From: Trema orientale
Lineage: Eukaryota > Streptophyta > Magnoliopsida > Rosales > Cannabaceae
Assembly (NCBI GenBank): GCA_002914845.1
Contig: JXTC01000093.1
Span: 486,318 to 550,317 of the forward strand
Direction: 5' to 3'
DNA: 64,000 nt
A program made the translations under genes and the position numbers. Positions 35,404-47,817 of the stretch are shown piece by piece (the first letter of the stretch is position 1; each line of letters opens with the position of its first letter). Below the pieces are notes generated by a model. That model was not told where the DNA came from and did not search any database. It saw only the letters and a program-made list of their open reading frames with translations.

Positions 35404-35523
35404 AGGAGCTTTGATTTTAGAAGCCTCTGATATAGTGATTGAGAAACCGGTCAACATCACAAACACGGCTCATGAGTTTCTAATCAGAGCTGGTTTCGGC
35501 TTTGTCGAAGGTGTAAATTTCTA
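35404..35523 (+). pseudogene. Orphan exon-like frame, unknown family
   Basis: After a GTTACAG acceptor-like site, an uninterrupted frame reads ALILEASDIVIEKPVNITNT then AHEFLIRAGFGFVEGVNF and a TAG stop, in DNA with gene-like base composition amid AT-rich flanks. No upstream exon or start could be joined within the preceding 400 bp, and the Copia element begins 20 bp after the stop. I do not recognise the protein. It could be the last exon of a broken or captured gene, or chance. Confidence 0.3.
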
Positions 35524-35542
35524 GAGATCCACGCCTTTTCTA

Positions 35543-35958
35543 TGTTAGGAAATTTTATTTCCTATAATAAAACTGTATCAGGACATCAACTGGGTATAGA
35601 TACCAAAGTGATACCCTGTTAGTCACCTAGTTGGGTGTGATGGATACCTAACAAGGACTATATAATGATAATATTAGGGTTATGGTCTCTACCATCTTTT
35701 TACATACGCTCAATCTCTCTGTGGCCTGCCATCAGTTACAGAGAGTTCTATCTGAGTGTTTTAATGATTAGGTTGTATGGAAGACCAAACCCTCTAGCAA
35801 TCATATTCAGTTCCTATCGCTTCTGCCTTTGGTTTAACGTTCAGACTACAGCTATCAATCATGGACTCAGGTATACTCAACGAATCCTTGCCTATCAATT
35901 TTACATGAATGATTTAGGTTTTGTGTTTAGTATTTGCAATCCTATATTCATTCTAACA
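35543..35958 (+). repeat. 5' LTR of Copia element
   Basis: Matches the 3' LTR from GATACCCTGTTAGTCAC to TTCATTCTAACA. It has a TATATAAT promoter-like site near 35659 and an internal deletion relative to the 3' LTR. Confidence 0.9.
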
Positions 35959-37170
35959 AGTGGTATCAGAGTGGAATTTCATGTTAAAATTGATTAAGTT
36001 TTCATGCGTGTCTGTAGTTTTCAAAATCTATGCCTATTTGGTTTTCTAGGATTTAGATTATACATGCATGATTTGTAATTTTACATGATTTATTGAGTAT
36101 TTAATGCTATAAGGGTTAGGTTTTGGCTTTTGGGTCGTTCATATTTCGGATTTGGGGCCAAAAACATCATTTTCGGGTTTATTTTGATGTTTGAACCTAT
36201 TTAAGTGGATTTGGAATTTTCCAAATTCGTACTGTGAACAGTGTTTTCGAGAGACCGATTCTGCTTTTCGGTCTACCAAAAACACTATTCATAGGATTGA
36301 TTTTTGGCAAAAATATTGAGTTTTCGGTCGAGTTTTGGGTTGATTTCGGTCATTTTTGACTTGAATCATGGAATTCCAACCCATTTTCGACCTACTAAGG
36401 ACTAGAATTACTCCCACTTTGTTCGTTGAAAACCCTATTTGGTTCTAGGGTTGATAAAGTGACGAGCCAATTTTAAAAAGATCGAATTTGACAATTTAGT
36501 CTCTGTCAGATTTGGTCGACCGAAAGTGGCTTTTCGGTCGACCGAAAGTTACCGAGAGCCATTTTTATTTCTGTGGTTTTCGGTCAATCAAAACTGGCAT
36601 AATCGATCGACCGATTCTGCTAGTCGGTCGACCGATTCTGCCAGCAAAGAAAATTTTTCAGTTTTCAGCTAATTTCAGTCGATTTTTTGGCATTTCGGTT
36701 AATTTTCTTTGCACCATTTGTCTTGTAAGTTAGATTAAACACGATAATGAAACGTGTTGCCAAAGTAACCTCTATTGTGTAGTTTTGTTTAGTCTAACGT
36801 ATAAAGATGTTGTGGATTTATTGTTAATGCGGATAACTATCGGCCCAAAAGAATGTGGTTATTTGGTACGACAACAAACACACCTATGATAATAAGTATG
36901 TGACGGTTGTTTGGTTTCTGTATAGACAATAAATCAGCCCAAAGGAAGGTTTATTATTTGAAAGGATTTACCGTCAATATTTGATTATTACACCTGAGAG
37001 TACCACTTGCAAGTTAATACATCGGCCCAAAGGAAGGCCTATTAATGTTGCGCTAGATATCTTGTGATGGTAGCCCACCTTATGTGATTATGTGATATAT
37101 GTCATATTTGCATATTTTGTGATTATATTGTATGCCTATATATGACATTTAAGTTGCGAGCATGTTTAAT
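35959..37170 (+). other. Copia untranslated leader with repeated motifs
   Basis: 1.2 kb between the primer-binding site and gag. It contains several copies of the palindromic core GGTCGACCGA near 36514, 36536, 36603 (variant) and 36625, and three copies of CGGCCCAAA(A/G)GAA near 36841, 36947 and 37023. No coding content is seen. Confidence 0.7.
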
Positions 37171-40100
37171 TTATGGTATTATTTTGTTCTCTGTACAGTT
37201 CTGCTGCTAATTTTTCTGCCAATTTAAGTACTATTCCTGTACTTGCGGGTACAAACTTTAAGTCCTGGAAAGAGAATGTCATGATCGTACTGGGTTGTAT
37301 GGATCTTGACCTGGCACTCAGAAAGGTCCAACCCGCTGCTCTTACGGAAGAAAGTTCCACTGAGGATAAAAGGAACTTTGAGCTTTGGAAAAAGTCTAAT
37401 CGTATGAGTGTCATAATCATAAAGCGCTCTATTCCAGAAGTCATGCGGAGCTCTTTGCCAAACGAGGAAAATGCTAAGGATTTCTTTACTGCTGTTAAGA
37501 AATTATATCTCAAGAATGAAAAAGGGTGAGATGATTAGTACCTTAGGGAAACTCATCTCAACGAGGTACAGTGGCAAAGGAAATATAAGGGAGCACATCA
37601 TGCAGATGTCTCAGAAGTTAGAAATTAATAGGGATTTGCTTGTGGCATTGGTTTTGCTTTCTCTTCCTAATTAGTATGGGAACCTACAGACCATATACAA
37701 TGCCCAAAAGGACAAATAGAATATTAATGAGTTAATAGCCATTTGTGTTCAAGAGGAAGAGAAAATCAAAGCTGTAAGGCCTGAAAGTGCTAACTTGACC
37801 ACTACCTCTAAGGCAAAGAAGAGGAAAATGGATAAAGATAAGAAAGCTACAGTGGCTCCACCTGCTAAGGCACAGAAGAAGCAAGATGAATAAGGTTGCT
37901 TCTTTTATAGAAAAGATGGACACTTGAATAAAGAATGCGCTAAGTACAAAGCTTAGCGTGTTAAGAAAGGTAAGCTTCTCATTTATGTTTGTTCTGAAGT
38001 TCATTTAACTTCTGTACCTAAGGACACTTGGTAAGTAGATTCGGGTGCTACTACTCACGTTAGTGTTTCCATGCAGGGTTATCTTTGGAGTCGGAAGTTA
38101 AGTGATGATAAAAGATTCATCTATGTGGGCGACGGCCAAACAGCTTCGGTGGAGGCCATTGGGCACTTTATATTGTATTTGAATACTGGAAAGCATTTGG
38201 ACTTGTATGAGACTTTTGTAGTGCCGTCTTTAAGACGGAATTTAGTTTCAGTTTCTGTATTGGACAAACTCGGTTATTCTTGTTCTTTCGGAAACAATTT
38301 ATTTAGTCTTATGCTTTATTCGAATGTTATTGGTACTGGTGTTCTTGTTGATAATCTTTATATGTTAAATACCCAACCCTTCATTAATGAAACTTTGCAT
38401 GTTAATTCAAGAGGTACAAAACGAAAATTAACTAATGAAGACTCGTCGATGTTGTGGCACAGACGCTTAGGATATATTTCTAAACAAAGAATTGAATGTC
38501 TTGTGTCTGATGGGATCCTTGATCCCCTTGATTTAGTAGACTTTAAAGTCTGCATTGAGTGTGTAAAGGGAAAACCAACAAACGTTAGGAAGTTAGGTGC
38601 CAATAGGAGCTCTAGCGTCTTAGAACTAATACATACGGATATCTGTCGTCCATTCCCTACGGCTTCTTGGAATGGACAACAGTATTTTATCACATTCATA
38701 AACGATTATTCTCGCTATGGGTACATATACTTAATTTATGAGAAGTCACAATCAATGGACGTATTTAAGGCTTATAAAGCTGAGGTTGAAAATCAGTTTG
38801 ACAAAAAGATTAAAGCTATCAAATCTGATCGTAGTGGTGAGTATTACGGTCGGTATGACGGATCAGGTGAGCAACGTCGAGGGCACTTTGCTAAGTATTT
38901 GGAAGGGTGCGGCATCGTCCCGCAATACATTATACCTGAGAAACCTAGTATGAATGGTGTTGCTGAACAACGTAATAGGACACTAAAGGATATGGTAAGG
39001 AGTATGATCAGTCATTCTACCTTACCAGAATCACTACGGGGAGACGCACTCAAAACTGCAGCATATATCCTTAACAGAGTACCGAGCAAAGCAGTAGCAA
39101 AAACTCCTTATGAACTCGCGAAAGCCCAGTATAAGTCATTTACACATTTGGGGTTGTCCAGCTGAGGCAAGGCCTTACAGGCCCAATAAAAAGAAACTGG
39201 ACTCAAGAACAATAAGCTGCTACTTTGTAGGGTATTCTGAAAAATCCAGAGGCTATAAGTTTTATGATCTCACATTAAAGTCTTTCTTTGAGACGGGAAA
39301 TACCAAATTTCTTGAGGATATTGAGTTTGGGAGGGAAAATAAGGTTAGGATATTATCCTTGAAGAGGAATTTGTTTCTCTTCCTATGGTTGCTATTGGCA
39401 ATGGTCAGGATACTCAGGATCCTGTTTCTGATAATATCATTATTCAAGATGCAATCGCTCTAGTTCAAGACAATATTCAGGAGGTTCCTATCCCAGTTAA
39501 GGTAAATACTCCAGTAGAGTAAACTCAACAACCTCAAGAATTAGTGCCTTTAAGGAGGTCCACTAGAGAAAGGAGAAGTGCGATTCCGGATGATTATGTC
39601 GTATATCTCCAGGAATATGAGTTTGACATTGGGATAGTGGAAGATGATCCAATGAACTTCACACAAGTCAAACAAAGTTCCAATTCTCAAAAGTGGATCA
39701 ATGCCATGAATGAGGAGATGAAGTCTATGAGAGACAATGACGTTTGGGATCTTGTCAAATTGCTTGAAGGTTCGAAGACTATTGGTTGCAAATGGATATT
39801 TAAGATCAAACGGGATTTGAAAGGCAATGCTGAGAGAAATAAGGCACGTAAAGGCTTTACTCAGAAGGAAGGTATTGACTTTAAAGAGACCTTCTCTCCG
39901 GTTACTTCGAAGGACTCCTTTAGAGTTATTATGGTACTTGTGGCTTATTATGACCCTGAGCTTCATCAGATGGACGTTAAGACAGCGTTTCTCAATGGTG
40001 ACATTGATGAGATGATATATATGGTGCAACTAGAAAACTATGTATCAGGAGATCCAAAGTCTATGGTCTGCAAACTTAAGAAGTCCATCTATGTTCTCAA

Positions 40101-41214
40101 GCACGCATCCCGTTAATGGTATAACAAATTTCATAAGGTAATTCTCTCGTTTGGTTTTGAGGTGAATCCTGTTGATGACTGTGTATACCATAAGTTCAGT
40201 AGGAGTAAGTTTATCTTCCTGGTGCCTTATGTTGATGATATACTACTAGCAAGTAGTGATATAGGCTTATTGTACAATACCAAGAGATTTCTTGCGAAGA
40301 ATTTTGAAATGAAAGATCTTGGAGTCGCCTATTTTGTATTAGGTATACAGATACACCGAGATCGCTCTCGGGGTATCCTTGGGTTATCATAAAAGAGCTA
40401 TATCGAGAAGGTGCTCAGTATGTTTGGTATGGATAAGTGTGCACCAACGGACACTCCAGTGTCTAAGGAAGATAAATTTAGCCTCAACCAAAGCTCCAAG
40501 AATGATGTTGATAAAGAAGTCATGCAACAGTTTCCTTATGCTTCGGCAGTAGAGAGTCTGATGTATGCTCAAGTATGTACGCGTCCAGTTCTTGTATTCA
40601 TAATTGGCATGTTGAGCAGATACATGAGTAACCCTGGAGTGGATCATTGGAAGGCAGCAAAGAGTGTTATGAGGTATTTACAGAGAACAAAGGAATACAT
40701 GCTCACTTATCAGAGATCGGACACTTTGGAGATCATTGGGTACTCCGACTCTAATTTTGCAGGATGTCTAGACTATAAAAGATCCACATCGGGCTATGTC
40801 TTTCTTTTAGCTGGAGGAGCTATTTCCTGGAAGAGTGCTAAGCAGACACTCGTAGCTACTTCAACTATGGAGGCAGAATTTATAGCTTATTATGAGGCAT
40901 CCAATCAGGGAATATAGCTGCAAAACTTTGTCACCGGGCTGCACGTAGTAAATGGCATTGAAAGACCATTGAAACTTTATTGTGATAATAACTCAGCAGT
41001 CTTATATTTCAATAGCCATAGGAGTTTATCAAAGTCAAAACATATTGACATTAAGTTCCTAGCTGTTAGAGAAAGAGTACAGAGTCATTTAGTATCAATT
41101 GAATAAATTGGTACAAACTCTATATTAGCTGATTCGCTCACTAAAGGTTTACCACCTAAGGTCTTTCACGAGCACACGGCTCATATAGGTGTTGTATTTT
41201 TGGATAGTGTGTAG
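37171..41214 (+). pseudogene. Copia gag-pol polyprotein, disrupted
   Basis: Gag starts near 37171 (AGTNFKSWKENVMIVLGCMD) and breaks near 37527. The zinc knuckle CFFYRKDGHLNKEC (about 37897) has Tyr at the second Cys. Protease [10 protein letters not shown] (about 38037), GAG-pre-integrase [20 protein letters not shown] and CIECVKGK follow. The integrase core has [17 protein letters not shown] and GVAEQRNRT (D-D-E residues present). It frameshifts near 39110-39165. RT has WIFKIKRDLKG, VDVKTAFLNGD-like QMDVKTAFLNGDIDE and catalytic YVDDILLAS (about 40227). RNase H has GYSDSNFAGCLDYKRSTSGY and STMEAEFIAYYEA, ending ADSLTKGLPPKVF ... stop at 41214. In-frame stops occur near 37672, 37892, 38032, 39520, 40114, 40390 and 40917. 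Active copies reverse-transcribe and integrate; this one is dead. Confidence 0.92.
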
Positions 41215-41724
41215 TTTTAATAGGAGTTTGTAATTTGGTTTAGATGCTTATTGCGTGATACTTATCTATATTTGTATACTGCAGTACTTTGGTTATTGAT
41301 GATAGTTTTCATTGTAGACTCTGTTCATTATATATTATGTGATGCATTTCATATTATCTTGCTTTCCCATTGTGGTTAACAATAAGGTTTACGGTAATGC
41401 ACTAAAGGGGAAAGAACAAGGTCGATCTCAATAAAGTTTAGAGTGGACTAGTTGGAAATAGGCACGGTAAATTATATTGCGTGTAATTTCCATGCCATAT
41501 TTTATACTTGATCTGTGTCATTCAGGTTTATTAGTACGGAGATCATTGAGAGTTCTAGTTGCCATCCAAATAAATGCAACGGCAGCGCTTTGGTTTCGTG
41601 CTAATATGTCTAATGGACGGGATTGCTACTTCGGGGATATTCAGGAATAATATGGCATATTCATGGCCATACTTCAGTTTGCAATGCAATTGTATTTAGT
41701 TCATATGTAACCAAAGTAGAAGAT

Positions 41725-42196
41725 TGTTAAGAAATTTTATTTCCTATGTTGGGCCACATATTTTAATAATTGTATTGGGCTATATTATTCTTAAGTAGAC
41801 CCAATAAGTGATTTAATAAGGCTGGGTCAGGATATCCAACTAGGTATAGATACTAATGTGGATACCCTGTTAGTCACATAGTTGGGTGTGATGGATACCC
41901 AACAATGGATTATATAAAGATAATATTAGGGTTATGGTCCCCACCACCTGTTCACGTACGCTTAATCTCTCTGTGACCTTCCATCAGTTACAGAGAGTTC
42001 TATCTGAGTGTTTTAGGGAAGACCAAACCCTCTAACAATTATATTCAGTTCCTATCGCTTCTGCCTTTGGTTTAACGTCCATACTACAGCTATCAATCAT
42101 GGACTCAGGTATACTTAATGAATCCCTGCCTATCAGTTTTACATGAATGATCTAGGGTTTGTGTTTGGTATTTGCAATCCCATATTCATTCTAACA
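41725..42196 (+). repeat. 3' LTR of Copia element
   Basis: 472 bp, TGTTAAG...CTAACA, longer than the 5' LTR. TATATAAAGATAATATTAGG near 41913 is the promoter-like segment. Confidence 0.9.
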
Positions 42197-42419
42197 CTCT
42201 ATACATTCCAAACCCATACTTTTTAGAAACCAGTTTAAATTCATCCGGTTACCTTTTTATTCCACAACTCATTATCCCTACAGCCTACTCTATTCAACTC
42301 TGAACACCCATATTTGGATTGGCATTAAAAGTGCTTGGATGGTTAAGATGATAAAACGGGACAAGTCTCGTTGATTTTGGGGTAAAGACAAATTGGAAAC
42401 TATGCAAAAGTTTTAAGGG

Positions 42420-42596
42420 AGGGCTACAGTAGGGGCGCCCCTACGTAGGGCCATCCTTTATATACCGTTTGATGGGAATCTGTGGGGAATAACGGGAATT
42501 TGTGGGGAATCTGTTTATACACAGATTCCCATCAAACGGTGTATAGACAGGGCCCTACGCAGGGACGCCCCTACTGTAGACGCGCCTAAAGTTTTG
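42420..42596. repeat. Near-perfect hairpin MITE, copy 1
   Basis: The arms GGGCTACAGTAGGGGCGCCC / GGCGCGTCTACAGTAGGGGC and TACCGTTTGATGGGAATCTG / CAGATTCCCATCAAACGGTG pair across a centre GGGGAATAACGGGAATTTGT, giving an almost complete hairpin of about 175 bp. A second copy is at 58468-58634 and a fragment at 51669-51712. Confidence 0.88.
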
Positions 42597-42831
42597 AGTC
42601 CCTTTTAAAGTCTAGTAAATATTGGATAGTCAGACTGAACCGCTTTCGCGTCTCGCTTTCGGCGCCTTTGCTTACCAGCTTGGGCTATCTCTGTCAAATC
42701 GACATCAAGGAGGGAAGTTGTTATAGTTCTCTTGATTACCTTTATACTAGGGGCGGTATAATAATTTTTTCAAACGCAAAGAATAATTCATAAAAATTCT
42801 AAAAACTTCACAAAAATAATCTAAATGATGA
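42597..42831. other. Intergenic spacer before MULE
   Basis: Includes a relatively GC-rich segment (42635-42720, CTTTCGCGTCTCGCTTTCGG and flanks) of gene-flank-like composition. No gene is recognised. Confidence 0.4.
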
Positions 42832-43072
42832 TAAAGTATAGAGAAAATTTATCCATTCTTAGTCAAAATTTATACTTAGGTATCTAATCTTTTTTTCTGA
42901 TGGCAATAATACCTTCCATCTAAATTTTGTTGTAATCTTCAAATTTTTTCGTTAAGTGCCATATAATTGTACACGTATCGACAGCTGAGTTTTTAGGTAA
43001 TTAAAAGTCGTTTAAAAATTATAGAAAAATATGAAAACGAAATAAAAATGAAATTAAAGCAGATAATACCAG
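42832..43072. repeat. MULE left target duplication and TIR
   Basis: TAAAGTATA at 42832-42840, then the TIR up to about 43072 (ends near AGATAATACC). It pairs with 47818-48058. Confidence 0.85.
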
Positions 43073-43252
43073 AAAATAAACCTGAAACGAATTTAAAAAA
43101 GAACTAAATCTATTTTTCTCCACTTTCTCTTTCTTTCTGTCGACCAGTTCTTGTAAAAAATTCTCCATTAATCTCTACAACACTTTGGAGGAAAGAATCC
43201 CTAATGTGTGAAGGTTGGGAAAATTTGGATCTATGGCAACAATTTTGTGTGA

Positions 43253-43741
43253 ATGGAGTTTTACAAGTGTAGACCACCACTTCCGGTGATGGTGAGGACC
43301 TCATGGACTAATGAAACCCAGGGAGGAGGTTCAAGTCGTGTAGGAAGTTTCGGGTGAGAAATTTTAGAATTTTCTTTCTTTTTTTTTTTTTTTGAAATAT
43401 AAGTGATGTAGTGAATTTTTGTTTAGGCTTATGGTGGTTGTGGATTTTTCTGTTGGGTTGATTTAGAAATGTGCGAGAGATGAAAAAGAGTAATAACTGG
43501 GTTGCTAAGAAGAATTCGTGACTTAGAGGCAAAGAAATCGTCATTTGATGAAGGTGAAGTTGGTGCTGAGCAGAGTTACAGTACAATTTGTGATAGTCCA
43601 GGGATAAGAGGAGGGCTTTCATGTGTTGCTGAAAATATGCTGAGACATAATGAGGAAGTTAAAGCAAATATATGTGAAAGATTGAGAAAAATTGTACTGG
43701 GTTTTATAGTTATAATTGCCATCGTTACGTGGTTAACTTAA
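43253..43741 (+). pseudogene. GRF-zinc-finger-like gene with C-terminal membrane segment, inside MULE
   Basis: Begins MEFYKCRPPLPVMVRTSWTN then ETQGGGSSR, resembling the start of plant zf-GRF domains (C-x-CG ... RTSWTxxNPGRRF) but with the Cys pattern degraded. After a break it continues at 43502-43741 with RRIRDLEAKKSSFDEGEVGA, a charged helical stretch, and a C-terminal hydrophobic segment IVLGFIVIIAIVTWLT. A GRF finger, coiled region and C-terminal TM is a common plant architecture often found inside transposons. The GRF call rests on the RTSWT motif only. Whether the second part is spliced to the first is not shown. Confidence 0.45.
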
Positions 43742-44435
43742 GGTGTCGATGTAATGGTGTAGTTAGTTTTATTAGTTAGTGTAAAATAAATATATGCAGC
43801 ATTTGTTACTAAACTCTGAAGCAAATAATTGAAATGGTTGAATTTTGTCATTGCAATATCAATGTACTAGTTTATTTTTGCAATTCAAGCTGAGTTATTT
43901 GTATTTGTTAATAGCATTATAGTTAAATTTTTAATATGAGAATGATAGTTAAAACAGAACATGATATAAGCAAAATGTCAAACTGATTTTGCATAGAATG
44001 ACCATTTATGTCTTAAAAAGATTACATAACTTATATACATTGTAAAATACCATAAGAGGCACAAAGTTCCTGCACCAGCAATAACAATCCAGAAAAACTA
44101 TTACCAAAAGCCACTACTATGCTACCTATGTGCATCTCCAAAAATTGATATAGTTTTTTTACAGTAATCCCTAATGGTCAAATATAAATGACCATTTTAA
44201 GTAACTTTCATTTCCGTTCATGTTTGCCTTGTTGGAGTACTGGAGTTTGCAGCAGCATCTTTTTTAGTTGTCTGCTTTTGTCGCCTTTCTCTTCTCTTGA
44301 TTATCTCTATAGTAAGATTTTTCTTAGGTGGAAAACTTTTCTTCTTTTGAATAGGGGCCTGCGAAATTCCAACACAGAATTGGCTTTAAGATGTATATAA
44401 AAACTGAGGAACCTACAAAATTGAAACTAATATAT

Positions 44436-47260
44436 TCATACCTCTATAAATATTTTATTCTCACAAGTGGACCTGAAATGGCCTCTATATTTGCAGTTGG
44501 TGCAATGGATTACTTGGCCAGTTTTCTTTAGTTCGGTTGCACCAGCAGGTGGTTTATCTGCCTTTCTTCTCTTTGATTCTTTTGGTCTGCCTGGTAAATT
44601 ATGTTCAGTTAGAGGAAATATTGGATGCAACCCTGTTTGAGGCCATTTATCTGGGCTAGGAATTGGTTCAACCATACCTGCATAAGCCTTAACAAAAAAT
44701 TCTTTCTTGTAGTAGTCATGGATATAGTCCAACCCCATACTCAAAATGCTTGCAATTGCATGACCATAAGAGATTTCTATCAGCTAGAACCTCCTGCAGG
44801 TACACATTTTGGTATCTAAGTTAAGTGTCCAATTACTTTGTTGTCTTCAATAACCCTTAGAATTCTCTTTCCAACAGGTTTATTCTATTTTTCCACACTT
44901 TCTCTTTTTTTACAAAATCTACACATAAACCAGAATATGATTTTCTCCAATAAAGCCATAATGGCATTTTCCATGGCATCTAAGATAGCTAAATTAAAAC
45001 TCTCACATATATTGTTTAACAGAATATCATATCTGACTTCCTCAGAAAAATCTGACCTTGTCCATTCACTAGGTTTCTTTGCACTGAACCATGCATGAGC
45101 CCTCTCATTAACTTCGTTTCACTCATTCATTCTCCTTATCCATTCTTCATTTGTTGTTGCCCTGGCAGCTGCCCCTAACATTTGCTTTAATAGTAAACCT
45201 GGGTGTTATTTCTTGAAGTTGGCATATAAATGCCAAACACAAAATCTGATTTTAGCACCTCTAAAATGGGTCTCCAGAGTTGTTTCTAGCCTTTTCTATC
45301 TGTCACTCATCATTGTATACTTTCCTAGATTACCTATCTCCAAGTCCTTCCTTAATAATTAGAGAAACTACTTCCATATCTCTATGTTCTCCTTCTCCAC
45401 TATTGGATATGCAATAGGAAAAATAGAATTGTCTTCATCAATACCCACTGCTGTCAATAATATTCCTTTGCAATATCCTTTCAAAAAACAACCATCTAAG
45501 CCAATCAAGGGCCTACATCTGAGCTTGAATCCTTCCTTGCTTGCCAAGATCTATTTGCAATAATCCTCTAAAATGGCATACTGCTCCCTAACAGACCCCT
45601 CTAGCATAGTACTTGCTTTGCCCTTAGCTCTATAAAATGTCCAAGATGAGACCTCTGAGAATTTGGTAGCTGCAGTCATCTCATGGAAAGTTTTATAAGA
45701 CATAGTAGGGTTTACTCTGAACTGCTCAAGGAAATACTTGTCCAACCATGTGCTGTCCACGTGCTTACTATTGAAAACTAGCCCATAATCATGCTCATCC
45801 TTTAAAATATTCACTCTAAATATCTTGTTGTCAACCCTATTGATATATTTATGCAAAACCCAAGGGCATTGTTCTGCTTTGTATTTAATTCTTATTTTTT
45901 ATGAGGTATTCAGCACATATATGTACTCTTTGTCTAGAGATAAAGTACTATTTGATAGCTATTCTAATAAGGTCTACTGATGCAAACTCCATTCCCAAAG
46001 TGAATTTAAAATTGTCATAACTGGTATTAGTATTGAACTGCTTGCTTTTCCTGATTGTATCATTATAATCATCACCTTCACTCAAGCTTTGTAGATCTTT
46101 CTTAGATTTAATCCCACCCTCACTACTAGCATCATCTTCTTCACATAACTACGTACCTGATCCCTACCAACTATTTGGATCAGGTTGATAATCTATATTC
46201 CTTTTCTCTTCATCATCCTGGGTATATTCCTCCTGATCAAACTCAAACTCTTCTTCTCTAGTTGCATTTTCAGCCCTTTGGTTCTGATTGTCTTCATTTT
46301 CTGCAGGTTTAAACATTAGAACTTCATTCTCTGGAGCTTCATTCTCTGCAGGTTCATTCATGGGAACTTCATACTCTGCAGGTTCATTCTGAGTATGGTT
46401 TCAGCTTCTACCTACTAATAAATCCTCAACAACAGGATCATAGTCGTATACATCCTCGAATACTCCCTCATATTAGCTTTGTTGTGTGGTGTCTAGGAAA
46501 TGACGTAGGCTTGGTATGTATAGATCAGAGTTGGCGGGGGCATTTGGTGATTGTGGTGGAATATTATCTAGTTCAGTTACTGGTTGGAGAGAGGATTGTG
46601 ATCCTAGGTCATTTGGTGGTTGTGGTGAAATATCTTCTGCTTCATTTGCTGATTATAGGATGGATTGTGGTCTTGTCTTAGTTGGTGGTTATGGAGAGGA
46701 TCTATGGGATTCTTGTCTACGCTTATTCGCTTGTGTGATATTATCTTCCTGTGTACCAATTTCTACTTCAGGTTAGTATATGAGTGCTGATTTTGGGCTT
46801 CTGATGTAAGCACTTTCATCCTTTGAATGTCTGCATCCTTAGCTAGTTCTTCAATGACGCATCTTTTTAAAGGTTCAGGTCTTGGATGATGTTTAATTGT
46901 ATCATTGTCTTCCCTCTATTCTAACCCCATTACCTTCTTAGGTATCACTAAGAACATTTCTGCCTATCTACACTTACACCTCACCAATTCTTCCATTATT
47001 TTCATAACTTCTTTGTCACTTACTAATATTTTTCTATATTTTAATATCCTATCCTTTGGCTTCCACAAAAACCCAAATGGCATCGTGTAATTCAAATTCA
47101 AAGCCATATTATCCAAACTGAATTTGTTGAAATAATCCATGTCGCAGTTATCAAATAGTACAACACTCCCTCCCTCGTACCTTTTATTCCCATAAGGTGT
47201 GACGAAATCTCCATCATAATACAGTTTGATTGTGAATAATGTGGAAGACTCATCTGCCAA
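44436..47260 (-). pseudogene. MULE transposase (MuDR type), inactivated
   Basis: Leftward. The N-terminal domain at 47260-46964 reads FTIKLYYDGDFVTPYGNKRY then EGGSVVLFDNCDMDYFN. An acidic linker follows at 46361-46164 (EEEFEFDQEEYTQDDEE). Then VDSTWLDKYFLEQFRVNP at about 45785-45700, the DDE domain pieces RPLIGLDGCFLKG (about 45525-45485) and LGKYTMMSDR (about 45330-45300), and the C-terminal YYKKEFFVKAYAGMVEPIPS with a knuckle-like CTNCKYRGHFRSTC at about 44500-44450. Stops and frame changes separate these blocks, so no intact protein is possible. Active relatives bind the TIRs and catalyse cut-and-paste transposition. Confidence 0.88.
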
Positions 47261-47817
47261 ATTTAAAAGTAATTGTTGTCAACTACGAAATATCCACTAA
47301 ATAATAAATTAAGCAATAAAATAGTAAACCTACTAGCTAATAGTAAACCAGATTCCCATTGACCCACCATCATCAAAGCAAATGTTGACTCCCATAACAG
47401 TAAAAGAAAAAATAGTGGTCCCCAAAGTAAGAAAACAGACTCCACACACATGGGTTTCAAAAACAAAAACACAGTCCCCTTCCTTAACTATAAAAGTTGG
47501 AAATCCTTCACAATATCAGTTACAAACCCTAAAAACACAAAAGCCCCAAGTCTAAATAACACTCACTCACTCGATTTTGGCACAAAAAACTGAAAAAGTG
47601 CAATAAGAACCCTGTAACCAACAGAACAATACTTACTAGGTTGATGTCAATGCTCCATCTTCTCCACAAGAACTCGTCAAAATCTTAGCAATTTGAAGAC
47701 ATTAATGGTAGATTCTGGACAATAACCAATCGAAACAGAGAGAGGGCGGGATAGTGAAGACGAGTAATTTTTGGGTTTTTGAACCTTATTTACTCTCTTT
47801 TTTTAGCGAACTTTGAA

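Larger units (their letters stand above)
35543..42196 (+). mobile_element. Ty1/Copia LTR retrotransposon, decayed
   Basis: 5' LTR 35543-35958 (TGTTAGG...CTAACA) and 3' LTR 41725-42196 (TGTTAAG...CTAACA). Flanking pentamers are TTCTA and CTCTA, one mismatch from a perfect duplication. A primer-binding site TGGTATCAGAG (about 35961) fits initiator Met tRNA. Domain order is gag, protease, integrase, RT, RNase H, as in Copia. The 5' LTR lacks about 70 bp present in the 3' LTR (around GGGCCACATATTTTAATAAT). The element is 6.65 kb and carries multiple stops and frameshifts, so it is not autonomous. Confidence 0.92.

Noticed and set aside
35665..35997. 110-codon rightward frame
   Set aside because: Lies inside the Copia 5' LTR and runs over the primer-binding site.
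46484..46776. Rightward Gly/Val-rich frames
   Set aside because: Antisense to the linker region of the MULE transposase.
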